A DNA stretch of 6,455 nucleotides from 66-474 sp035277545 (GTDB lineage Bacteria > Pseudomonadota > Gammaproteobacteria > Xanthomonadales > Rhodanobacteraceae), in contig DATEKI010000019.1 of NCBI GenBank assembly GCA_035277545.1, positions 1 to 6,455 on the forward strand, given 5' to 3'. The notes under the pieces were generated by a model that did no database searches, was not told the DNA's origin, and saw only the letters and a program-made list of their open reading frames with translations. The translations under genes were made by a program, and so were the position numbers. Positions 1 to 4,865 of the stretch are shown here, one piece after another. Positions within the stretch are counted from its first letter, which is position 1, and each line of letters begins with the position of its first letter.

Positions 1-59
1 GCGTGTTCCTTGCCCTTGCGGGGTTCGCAATGCTGGCTGGCGAGTTCGTCGCGGGTCAT
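1..59 (-). CDS. phhB: Pterin-4a-carbinolamine dehydratase, N-terminal fragment (gene continues past position 1)
   Basis: Only the first 19 codons lie in the window. The protein begins MTRDELASQHCEPRKGKEH, which matches the usual start of bacterial pterin-4a-carbinolamine dehydratases, with a Cys-x-Pro-Arg-Lys-Gly segment near residue 11. This family dehydrates 4a-hydroxytetrahydrobiopterin in the cytoplasm, recycling the cofactor of phenylalanine hydroxylase, and in some bacteria has a side role in transcription. The ATG is 11 bases after the stop of the upstream cytochrome gene, with only a weak GAG-type ribosome site, so it is probably the third gene of that operon. The catalytic histidines lie outside the window, so the call rests on the N-terminal motif alone. 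Confidence 0.7.
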   Translation of the reverse strand, partial: MTRDELASQHCEPRKGKEH

Positions 60-70
60 CGCGGTTTCGC

Positions 71-427
71 TCAGTCGCCGCCGTTGACCTTGCCGTGCAG
101 GTCGGACAGCTTGCTGGGCATGCCGGAGAAGTAGGCGGCCAAGTCATCAATGTCCTGGTCGCTCAGCGGCGCAGCCATGCCGTTCATGATGGCATTGGTG
201 CGCTGGCCGTCCTTGTACTCATGCAGCACCTGTTCGATGTAATCCTGGTACTGTCCGGCGAGCGCGGGATAGTTCGGCGCGATGCCGTTCCCGTCGGTGC
301 CGTGGCAGGCTTCGCAGGCCGCAGCCTTGGTCTTGCCGGCGGCCGCATTGCCCTTGGCCGATGCGGTGCCGAAGCCGAGCGCCAGTGCTGCAGCGAGCAG
401 GGAAACGATGATGGTGCGTTGCTGCAT
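71..427 (-). CDS. Periplasmic monoheme cytochrome c, class I (c553/c4-domain type), second of a tandem pair
   Basis: A 118-residue secreted electron carrier. Residues 1-24 form a signal peptide ending in the AxA cleavage site TASA before Lys25. One CxxCH haem-attachment motif is present (Cys38, Cys41, His42). The likely sixth haem ligand is Met81, in the segment IMNGMAAPLSD; it lies seven residues before the conserved Leu of LSD, the spacing seen in cytochrome c4 domains. Met84 is the alternative. The end, DIDDLAAYF, is the usual C-terminal helix. The mature protein of about 94 residues is the size of one c4 domain. A GAGGGG ribosome site eight bases before the ATG overlaps the stop of the preceding cytochrome gene, so the two are probably coupled. 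It likely passes electrons between a bc1-type complex and a terminal oxidase or another reductase, but the partner cannot be read from this window. Confidence 0.92.
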   Translation of the reverse strand: MQQRTIIVSLLAAALALGFGTASAKGNAAAGKTKAAACEACHGTDGNGIAPNYPALAGQYQDYIEQVLHEYKDGQRTNAIMNGMAAPLSDQDIDDLAAYFSGMPSKLSDLHGKVNGGD

Positions 428-439
428 GGTCGATTCCCC

Positions 440-775
440 TCAGTTCTTCTGCTTGGGCGCGAGGCTGGACAGGTAGGCGGCGATGTTCTCGATCTGCTGT
501 TCCGTGAGGCTGTTGGCCTGCGCGTTCATGGTCGGGAACTTGCGAGCGCCGCTCTTGTACTCGTTGAGCGCGTCGATGATGTATTGCTCGTTCTGGCCGG
601 CGATGCGCGGCACGTGGTATTCGGGGTACATCGTTTCGTAACCCGGGATGCCGTGGCAGCCATGGCAGGAATAGACTTCCAGCTTGCCCTTGGCCGGGTC
701 GCCCTTGGCGAATGCAGCGGACGCGAAGCACACGAATCCCGCCATCAGCAAGACGGTCAGCATCGATCGGATCAT
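440..775 (-). CDS. Periplasmic monoheme cytochrome c, class I, first of a tandem pair
   Basis: A 111-residue secreted cytochrome c. The start at 775 is preferred over the in-frame ATG at 817: it has an AAGGA site just upstream and opens directly into a good signal peptide (MIRSMLTVLLMAGF, cleavage after AAFA near residue 23), whereas the longer form adds a proline-rich stretch ahead of it. The haem motif is CHGCH (Cys37, Cys40, His41), and the likely axial ligand is Met83 in PTMNAQANSL, again seven residues before the conserved Leu. The helix IENIAAYL closes the fold. It resembles the following gene product (LAGQ/IAGQ, EYK, then a basic stretch before the Met), so the pair looks like a duplication or the two halves of a c4-type dihaem protein encoded separately. 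Gap to the next gene: 12 bases. Confidence 0.9.
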   Translation of the reverse strand: MIRSMLTVLLMAGFVCFASAAFAKGDPAKGKLEVYSCHGCHGIPGYETMYPEYHVPRIAGQNEQYIIDALNEYKSGARKFPTMNAQANSLTEQQIENIAAYLSSLAPKQKN

Positions 776-824
776 GTTCCTTGGGTTCCCTGCAGGCGGC
801 GTGCGCCGCGGTAGCAAAGCTCAA

Positions 825-855
825 AGTATAGCTTGTGACGCCGCGGCACTGGCAA
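825..855 (-). promoter_or_regulatory. Sigma70-type promoter of the cytochrome operon
   Basis: On the minus strand a -10 hexamer TATACT (825-830, 5 of 6) follows a -35 TTGCCA (850-855, 5 of 6) with a 19-base spacer, slightly longer than ideal. Transcription would begin near 818, giving a leader of about 43 bases before the ATG at 775. It is the only AT-rich patch in the 98-base gap behind the AhpD-like gene. It implies that the cytochromes have their own promoter. Confidence 0.6.
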
Positions 856-891
856 GCGCCGGTCGGCGCAATGTCAGGCGCCGTGCGCCTG
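856..891 (-). terminator. Hairpins at the 3' end of the AhpD-like gene, possible weak terminator
   Basis: Two adjacent GC-rich inverted repeats lie here. One has a 7-bp stem (875-881 with 885-891, three-base loop) overlapping the stop codon. The other has a 5-bp stem (856-860 with 865-869, GGTC loop). Neither is followed by a T-run on the minus strand, so intrinsic termination would be inefficient. The first stem is partly dictated by coding sequence. Confidence 0.25.
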
Positions 892-1212
892 CTGCATGGC
901 ATCGATGGCCAGTGCCGAGTGCGCATAGGCGCCCCCCGCGCGCATTTCCGCCGCCACCCAGACGGCTTCCATGATCTGCTGCTCGGTCGCACCGGCTTTC
1001 AGTGCCGCCCTGGTGTGCCCCTTGATGCAGTACGGGCATTGCGTGGTGTGCGCGACCGCGACCGCGATCAACTGCTTGGTCACCGAGGGCAGCGCGCCAT
1101 CGGCGAACACCGCGCGGCTGAAGTTCTGGAACGCTTCCAGCGGGGCGGGCGCCAGTTCGTGGCGCTTGCGCGCGATCTCGGCATTCGATTCGGGATACAG
1201 GGGATGGTCCAT
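874..1212 (-). CDS. AhpD-like / carboxymuconolactone decarboxylase family protein
   Basis: A 112-residue cytoplasmic protein with the peroxidase-type signature of the CMD/AhpD superfamily: Cys59-Pro-Tyr-Cys62 followed by His66 (QCPYCIKGHTRAALKAGATEQQI), then the helix MEAVWVAAEMRAGGAYAH. In AhpD the equivalent CxxC and His form the thiol centre that reduces a partner peroxidase or peroxide; true decarboxylases of the family lack the pair. A redox or peroxide-related role is therefore more likely than a decarboxylase. The start at 1212 has an AAGGAG site with six-base spacing; an in-frame ATG at 1260 would add 16 residues without that support. The length is normal for single-domain members. 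No partner peroxiredoxin gene is in the window, and the substrate is unknown. Confidence 0.85.
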   Translation of the reverse strand: MDHPLYPESNAEIARKRHELAPAPLEAFQNFSRAVFADGALPSVTKQLIAVAVAHTTQCPYCIKGHTRAALKAGATEQQIMEAVWVAAEMRAGGAYAHSALAIDAMQQAHGA

Positions 1213-1301
1213 CGCATGCTCCTTGGTTGCACTGGCGATCGCCCACTCTAGCCCGGACACCCGCGAGCGTGATGACCCAGGTCAGGCCGCAGCCGGACGA
1301 A
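1213..1301 (-). promoter_or_regulatory. Spacer upstream of the AhpD-like gene
   Basis: These 89 bases separate the sensor-protein stop from the AhpD-like start. A possible -10 (TAGAGT, about 1246-1251, 4 of 6) is visible, with no convincing -35. There is no clear terminator hairpin with a T-run. The AhpD-like gene could be read from here or by readthrough from the PadR cassette. Confidence 0.25.
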
Positions 1302-2225
1302 TCAGACCCGCGCGGACTTCACCAGCAGGTGCTTGGCAAGCGCGCCGTGCATGCGCCCGATGCCGCGCACCAGGTGCAGCATTCCGAACAGCAGGAAGAA
1401 GCCGACGACGAACATCGCGATGGCGTCGCCCCAGCCCGGAATGTGCGCGCCGAAGCCCCAATCGACGGTCACGTAACCGCTGGCGAAGTCGCGGCCCAGC
1501 CCGAAAAAGTCGAACGCCATCGCGATCGGCGTGAACATCAGCGCCAGCGACGCGGTCGACAGCACCACCGCGATCGTGAAATAGGCGATGCCGAGCGGCA
1601 GCATCAGCAGCATGTACAGCAGGGTCGCCCAGGTGCGCGGATCGGACAGCATCGCGCCGATGCGTTTCAGCCACGGCCGCTCGCGCTCGACGTAGGGGGG
1701 GCGGCGTGGCATGCGCACGCCCAGCATGCCCTCGACGATGCGGCTCTCGATCAGCGACAAGCCGCGCACCGAAGCCATGAACAGCAGGAAAAAAGGCAGG
1801 CCGATGATCAACACGGCGAAGCCCGCCGACATCGACAATCCCACGACGGCCCACGTGAAGTAGAAGATCCCGGTTGCAAGCGCCAGCAGCATGTAGAACA
1901 GCGCGCCCCAGGTGTGCGGATCCGCCAGCACGCCGAAGAACCGCCCGAATGCGGAGCGCCTTGGACGCGGTGGCGGTGTGCGCAGGGCGCGCGCAACGGT
2001 CTTTTCGGTGGTGCGGTAGATGTCGGCGACTTCCTCTGGCGCGCCGTAGCTGTTCGATATCTTCGCCAGCAGCTCGGCTTCACCCATGCCGGGGTTTTCG
2101 GCCAGTTCCGAACGCAGGTGTTCCTCCGCGTCGTACAGCGCATCCTGGACCATGGCCGGATCGGCGCCGGCCAGCGCCGTACGCAACTGCGCCAGGTATT
2201 GCTTGATGGTTTGCGGCGTGGTCAT
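1302..2225 (-). CDS. HAAS-like domain plus duplicated sensor-type membrane protein, PadR partner
   Basis: A 307-residue inner-membrane protein. Residues 1-80 are a helical cytoplasmic HAAS/DUF1700-type domain (IKQYLAQLRTAL, then DAEEHLRSE and YGAPEEVADIY), the module usually encoded directly after PadR repressors. A proline/arginine linker (82-91) follows, then two copies of a membrane module resembling the 'putative sensor' domain of some histidine kinases: copy one starts DPHTWGALFYMLL (102-114), copy two DPRTWATLLYMLL (195-207), offset by 93 residues. Copy two contains an insertion of about 30 residues rich in Gly, Trp and Asp (about 239-268) before its last membrane helix. There is no kinase, GGDEF or other output domain. 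The ATG is four bases after the padR stop, with AAGGA eight bases upstream. It probably works with PadR at the membrane; the ligand is unknown. Confidence 0.8.
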   Translation of the reverse strand: MTTPQTIKQYLAQLRTALAGADPAMVQDALYDAEEHLRSELAENPGMGEAELLAKISNSYGAPEEVADIYRTTEKTVARALRTPPPRPRRSAFGRFFGVLADPHTWGALFYMLLALATGIFYFTWAVVGLSMSAGFAVLIIGLPFFLLFMASVRGLSLIESRIVEGMLGVRMPRRPPYVERERPWLKRIGAMLSDPRTWATLLYMLLMLPLGIAYFTIAVVLSTASLALMFTPIAMAFDFFGLGRDFASGYVTVDWGFGAHIPGWGDAIAMFVVGFFLLFGMLHLVRGIGRMHGALAKHLLVKSARV

Positions 2226-2229
2226 GGCT

Positions 2230-2586
2230 TCAATCCTTCAGTATCGAATCGACGAAACGGCGCGTGGAGCCCCAGGCATCGACCCACTCGCGCAACACCT
2301 TCCTGCCCAGGGGGGTGATCCGGTAATAGCGGCGGGGCGGCCCGGCCTCGGACGGCTCGACGAAGGTGTCCAGCAACTCCGCCGCGCTGAGGTTGCGCAA
2401 CACCGGGTACAAGGCGCTTTGCTTGCCGACCAGCACGCCGCCCGCCTCGCGTTCCAGGCGCTTGGCGATCTGGTAGCCGTACAACGGTTCGCGTGCGGCC
2501 GCCAGCACGGCCAGCAACACCAGCGACACCGTGCCGGCCGCAAGTTCCTTCTCGAATTTTTTCAGGTGCGCTTCGGTGTCGCTCAT
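2230..2586 (-). CDS. PadR family transcriptional regulator
   Basis: A 118-residue winged-helix regulator. It has the PadR hallmarks in order: a helix with LVLLAVLA (22-29), LYGYQIAKRL (35-44), the recognition helix KQSALYPVLRNLSAAELL (55-72), the wing with PPRRYYRITPLGRKVL (83-98), and a short C-terminal dimerisation helix (VLREWVDAW onward). PadR proteins usually bind operators at their own promoters as dimers and release them on binding a small molecule or on an envelope signal. This one is followed after four bases by a HAAS/sensor membrane protein, a standard pairing that suggests joint function. The N-terminus fits related proteins, but no Shine-Dalgarno precedes the ATG; an 8-codon upstream ORF overlaps it instead. 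The effector cannot be read from the sequence. Confidence 0.92.
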   Translation of the reverse strand: MSDTEAHLKKFEKELAAGTVSLVLLAVLAAAREPLYGYQIAKRLEREAGGVLVGKQSALYPVLRNLSAAELLDTFVEPSEAGPPRRYYRITPLGRKVLREWVDAWGSTRRFVDSILKD

Positions 2587-2609
2587 CGCGGCGGGGTTGA
2601 ATCCGTCAT
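2583..2609 (-). CDS. Possible 8-codon leader ORF overlapping the padR start
   Basis: On the minus strand an ATG at 2607-2609 opens a short frame reading MTDSTPPR. Its TGA (2583-2585) overlaps the padR ATG (2584-2586) as ATGA. padR has no recognisable ribosome site, and the candidate promoter would start transcription only about five bases before this ATG, so ribosomes could enter here and re-initiate at padR. The Pro-Pro pair near the end is a possible slow-translation site. The frame is too short for coding statistics, and chance occurrence is quite possible. Confidence 0.35.
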   Translation of the reverse strand: MTDSTPPR

Positions 2610-2621
2610 AGTCGCGAGTAC

Positions 2622-2649
2622 ACTATAGCGCAGTTGATAATAGTGGCAT
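2622..2649 (-). promoter_or_regulatory. Candidate padR promoter with overlapping inverted repeat
   Basis: The minus strand shows a -10 TATAGT (2622-2627, 5 of 6) and a possible -35 ATGCCA (2644-2649, 4 of 6) with a 16-base spacer. An inverted repeat CACTAT (2621-2626) / ATAGTG (2640-2645) with 13 bases between its arms covers the -10 and most of the spacer. Its arms are 19 bases apart centre to centre, close to two helical turns, so it could be an operator for autoregulation. Six-base arms alone are not statistically compelling. Confidence 0.45.
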
Positions 2650-2672
2650 GGGCCTGAAGTAATGGGTATAGC
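2643..2672 (+). promoter_or_regulatory. Weak candidate promoter for the small membrane protein gene
   Basis: On the plus strand GTGGCA (2643-2648, 4 of 6 to -35) and TATAGC (2667-2672, 4 of 6 to -10) are separated by 18 bases. The -35 overlaps the candidate -35 of the divergent padR promoter, so one bound protein could affect both. If used, it gives a leader of about 100 bases before the ATG at 2776. The match is poor and other starts are possible. Confidence 0.25.
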
Positions 2673-2710
2673 GTCATGGGTCGACAGTCATGCTGCGGGC
2701 GCCGGTTCGG

Positions 2711-2770
2711 GCGCGCATACTGTGCGTGCGCATGGGTGGACGACAGATCCACCGCAAAGTGGCGAGGAGG
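2711..2770 (+). promoter_or_regulatory. Leader region with hairpins next to a strong ribosome site
   Basis: The leader before 2776 contains a 7-bp stem with one G-U pair (2711-2717 with 2723-2729) and a 6-bp stem GGTGGA/TCCACC (2735-2740 with 2748-2753). The 3' arm of the second can instead pair as CCAC/GTGG (2749-2752 with 2759-2762), ending one base before the GAGGAGG ribosome site (2764-2770). The two pairings exclude each other, so the layout could regulate translation, although short stems like these arise readily in GC-rich DNA. Confidence 0.25.
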
Positions 2771-2775
2771 TTGCA

Positions 2776-3051
2776 ATGCTCAAGCTTGGCGTGGTGTTGG
2801 CAGCGGTGATCGGCGCCTTCTGGTTGTTGACGGGCGGCTTGTTCAAATTGATCTTCGGCTTCGCTGGCGCGATTTTCGGAGGGCTGATCGGACTGTTCGT
2901 GGCCGGCATGCTCGCGCTGCTCGTGGTTCCGATCGTGCTGCTCGCCCTGTTGCCGCTCTTGCTGCCGGCACTTTGCATGGCGGCGCTGGTGTGGGTGATC
3001 GTGCGGGCTGCGCAGCCGGCCGAACATCCGGCGGGACCGGTTGCGCACTGA
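2776..3051 (+). CDS. Small hydrophobic membrane protein of unknown function
   Basis: A 91-residue protein that I cannot assign to a named family. Nearly all of it is membrane-like: residues 4-45 are a glycine-patterned hydrophobic stretch (GFAGAIFGGLIGLFVAG, 28-44, glycine-zipper spacing), and 46-77 a leucine-rich stretch (LALLVVPIVLLALLPLLLPAL). Together they suggest two to three helices, ending in a short hydrophilic tail rich in Pro, Ala and His. Charged residues are rare in the core (Lys3, Lys24). The start at 2776 is set by a near-ideal GAGGAGG site five bases upstream; the frame is open to 2662 but that extension is not hydrophobic and has no such site. It is transcribed away from padR and may belong to the same regulon. 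Glycine-zipper proteins often oligomerise in membranes, which is only a hint here. Confidence 0.75.
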   Translation: MLKLGVVLAAVIGAFWLLTGGLFKLIFGFAGAIFGGLIGLFVAGMLALLVVPIVLLALLPLLLPALCMAALVWVIVRAAQPAEHPAGPVAH

Positions 3052-3060
3052 CGATCGCGC

Positions 3061-3094
3061 TGCGCGCGGCGTCCATGGGCGGACGCCGCGTGTG
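3061..3094. terminator. Strong hairpin between convergent genes, likely bidirectional terminator
   Basis: A perfect 9-bp GC-rich stem, GCGGCGTCC (3066-3074) with GGACGCCGC (3081-3089), closes a six-base loop. It extends outward by a C-G pair and alternating wobble and C-G pairs to about 3061/3094. It fills the 54-base gap between the stops of the small membrane gene (plus) and tonB (minus), the expected place for a shared terminator. Neither side has a clear T-run, so Rho or a purely structural 3' end is possible. Confidence 0.55.
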
Positions 3095-3105
3095 TCGTAC
3101 CCCGC

Positions 3106-3759
3106 TCACCCGCGGTTCAAATCGAAGCGCACCGGTATCAGCGCCCATGCCTCGATCGCGCGGCCAGCGCGTATCGCGGGGTGGAAGCGCCAGGTCGCGA
3201 GCACGTGCTGGCGCGCGGCATCGTCGAGGATGCGGGAACCGCTGCTGTGTGCGATCGCCACCTGCACCGGCTGCCCGTCCGCGTCCACCAGCACCTTCAA
3301 AAGCACCGTACCCTGCACGTTCGCTCGCAGTGCCTGGATCGGGTAGGCGGGGGGCGTCGCGGTTTCGTAGGCGATGGTGGCTTCGCTGTCGGCGGCCGTG
3401 GCAACCGCATTCGTGGCGGTGGCGGGCGCGGGGGTTGCCACAGGCGTCACGGGGGTGATCGCGTTCGCCGCCGGTATCGGGATCGGCGCTGGATGCGGGA
3501 CGGCGGGATGCACGCTGGGCCTCGTCACGTGTCGCACCGCATGCAGGATGGGCACGGGCGGCGGCACGACCGCGGCCGGTGGTGGCAGGATGGTCGCCTG
3601 CAGCGAGACCGGTATCGGCACCTGGACGGGAAACGGCGTCCTCGGCAGCAGCGCGAACAACAGGATCGCCAGGTTCAAACTCAGGGTCAGCGCCATCGCG
3701 AGCGAACGGGTCGCGTGCGGGACGCATTCGAAGGGACGCGCAACGGCCATCGACGTCAT
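3106..3759 (-). CDS. tonB: TonB family energy transducer (short form)
   Basis: A 217-residue TonB-type protein. A short cytoplasmic N-terminus leads into one membrane anchor (about 19-38, LAMALTLSLNLAILLFALL). A long Pro/Val/Ala/Thr periplasmic linker follows (39-120, with PPP and VPHPAPIPIP runs). Residues 136-215 form the TonB C-terminal domain: PPAYPIQALRANVQGTVLLK, then VDADGQP, HSSGSRILDDAA, TWRFHPA and a closing PVRF. Such proteins carry proton-motive energy from ExbB/ExbD to outer-membrane TonB-dependent receptors. The start at 3759 has an AAGGAGGTGG site directly upstream; the frame stays open to 4164, but that part overlaps the next gene and is not protein-like. No exbB, exbD or receptor gene is nearby, so this is a stand-alone tonB, probably one of several in the genome. 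It may share a transcript with the upstream flavin monooxygenase gene. Confidence 0.9.
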   Translation of the reverse strand: MTSMAVARPFECVPHATRSLAMALTLSLNLAILLFALLPRTPFPVQVPIPVSLQATILPPPAAVVPPPVPILHAVRHVTRPSVHPAVPHPAPIPIPAANAITPVTPVATPAPATATNAVATAADSEATIAYETATPPAYPIQALRANVQGTVLLKVLVDADGQPVQVAIAHSSGSRILDDAARQHVLATWRFHPAIRAGRAIEAWALIPVRFDLNRG

Positions 3760-3866
3760 AAGCCACCTCCTTGCAGTGAGGAACGTGGCCAAGGGCGCCG
3801 CGGGCGGTGCCCCGGTCGATTTCCACGCTACGCCCGGCATCGCGCCCGGACAAGTGCCGGCAGCGG
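3760..3866 (-). other. Spacer between the flavin monooxygenase and tonB genes
   Basis: These 107 GC-rich bases hold the tonB ribosome site. There is an imperfect hairpin (minus-strand GGCACCG / CGGCGCC, about 3795-3812, one mismatch), and the heptamer CCGGGCG occurs twice on the minus strand (about 3836-3849). No recognisable -10/-35 pair is seen, so tonB may rely on readthrough or on an alternative sigma factor. Confidence 0.3.
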
Positions 3867-4865
3867 TTACGCCTGTGCGGAATGGGCAGAATGGGCGATC
3901 AGGCCTGCGGTGATTTCGAGCGAACGCAGGCGCGCCGCGTGGTCGTGCATGTTGCTGGTGAGGATCAGTTCGTCCGCGCCGGTCTGCGCGATGAATGCCT
4001 TGATCCGGTCCGCGACGGTACCGGGTGCGCCGATCGCGGAACACGACAGCACGTGTTCGAGCAACTTCCGGCCCTGCGGCTCCAGTGACTCGAAGTAGCC
4101 ATCGACCGGCGGCGGCAGCCGCCCCGGATGGCCCGAGCGCAGGTTCACGAACGATTGCTGCCACGAGGTCGCGAGATGACGCGCTTCGTCGTCGGTGTCC
4201 GCGGCGAACACGTTGAAGCCCAGCATCACGTGCGGCCGTTGCAGGAACCGCGATGGTTTGAACTGCGCGCGATACACCGCGATTGCGTCCATCATCTGTG
4301 CCGGCGCGAAATGCGAGGCGAATGCGTAGGGTAGTCCCAGCATCGCGGCAAGTTGTGCGCCGAACAGGCTGGAACCCAGGATCCAGATCGGCACCTGCTG
4401 GCCTTCGCCGGGCACCGCGCGCACCGGCGTGCGCCCTTCGAAATACGCGATCAACTCCACCACGTCACGCGGAAATGCGTCGGGGTCGGTGTCGAGGTTG
4501 CGGCGCAATGCGCGCGTGGTGACCTGGTCGCTGCCCGGCGCACGCCCGAGCCCCAGGTCGATGCGCCCGGGATACAGCGCGTCCAGCGTGCCGAACTGTT
4601 CCGCGATCACCAGCGGCGAGTGGTTGGGCAACATGATGCCGCCCGCGCCGACGCGGATGCGCGAGGTGGCGCCGGCGACGTGGCCGATCAGCACCGCGGT
4701 GGCCGCGCTGGCGATGCCCGGCATGCCGTGGTGCTCGGCCATCCAGAAACGGTTGAAGCCCCAGCGGTCGGCGTGTTGCGCGATATCCACGGTGTGCGCC
4801 AGCGACTCGGCCACCGAGCCGCCTTCGGTGACCGGGCACAGATCGAGGAACGAGAACGGAATCAT
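3867..4865 (-). CDS. yhbW: LLM-class flavin-dependent oxidoreductase, YhbW-like (luciferase-like monooxygenase)
   Basis: A 332-residue cytoplasmic enzyme of the bacterial luciferase-like TIM-barrel superfamily, close in pattern to E. coli YhbW. The diagnostic blocks are FSFLDLCPVTEG (4-15), RFWMAEHHGMPGIASAA (39-55), GGIMLPNHSPLVIAEQFGTL (75-94), GRIDLGLGRAPGSD (100-113), WILGSSLFGAQLAAMLGLPY (161-180) and ASHFAP (183-188). Members use reduced FMN (or F420 in other lineages) with O2; the physiological substrate of the YhbW group is not settled. Length is typical. The ATG overlaps the stop of the upstream DUF488 gene (ATGA) and has no ribosome site of its own, so it is translated by coupling. 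The C-terminus ends in a small repeated HSAHSA segment. tonB follows after 107 bases. Confidence 0.9.
   Translation of the reverse strand: MIPFSFLDLCPVTEGGSVAESLAHTVDIAQHADRWGFNRFWMAEHHGMPGIASAATAVLIGHVAGATSRIRVGAGGIMLPNHSPLVIAEQFGTLDALYPGRIDLGLGRAPGSDQVTTRALRRNLDTDPDAFPRDVVELIAYFEGRTPVRAVPGEGQQVPIWILGSSLFGAQLAAMLGLPYAFASHFAPAQMMDAIAVYRAQFKPSRFLQRPHVMLGFNVFAADTDDEARHLATSWQQSFVNLRSGHPGRLPPPVDGYFESLEPQGRKLLEHVLSCSAIGAPGTVADRIKAFIAQTGADELILTSNMHDHAARLRSLEITAGLIAHSAHSAQA

Noticed and set aside
95..814. Plus-strand open frame of 239 residues over the two cytochromes
   Set aside because: It is a shadow of the cytochrome genes, which have signal peptides and CxxCH motifs on the minus strand; no ribosome site or domain is seen in this frame.
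776..817. Longer start of the first cytochrome gene at 817
   Set aside because: It would add a Pro/Arg-rich stretch ahead of the signal peptide; the ATG at 775 has its own AAGGA site and gives a normal signal sequence.
1227..2318. Plus-strand open frame of 363 residues antisense to the sensor and padR genes
   Set aside because: Its composition (Gln, His, Arg, Ala runs) is typical of the complement of a GC-rich gene; the minus strand carries recognisable PadR and membrane domains in the same place.
3301..3620. Pro/Val/Ala-rich low-complexity stretch in tonB as a possible repeat array
   Set aside because: It is the normal periplasmic linker of TonB proteins; there is no regular nucleotide repeat unit or spacer pattern.
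2843..3853. Minus-strand open frame of 336 residues spanning tonB and the convergent gene
   Set aside because: It is Arg/Pro/Ala-rich, in another frame from tonB, and runs across both the terminator hairpin and the small membrane gene.
3760..4164. Extension of the tonB frame upstream to 4164 (352 residues in total)
   Set aside because: The extra part lies wholly in the spacer and the YhbW-like gene, is Arg/Ala-rich without protein-like pattern, and the true start at 3759 has a near-perfect ribosome site followed by a membrane anchor.
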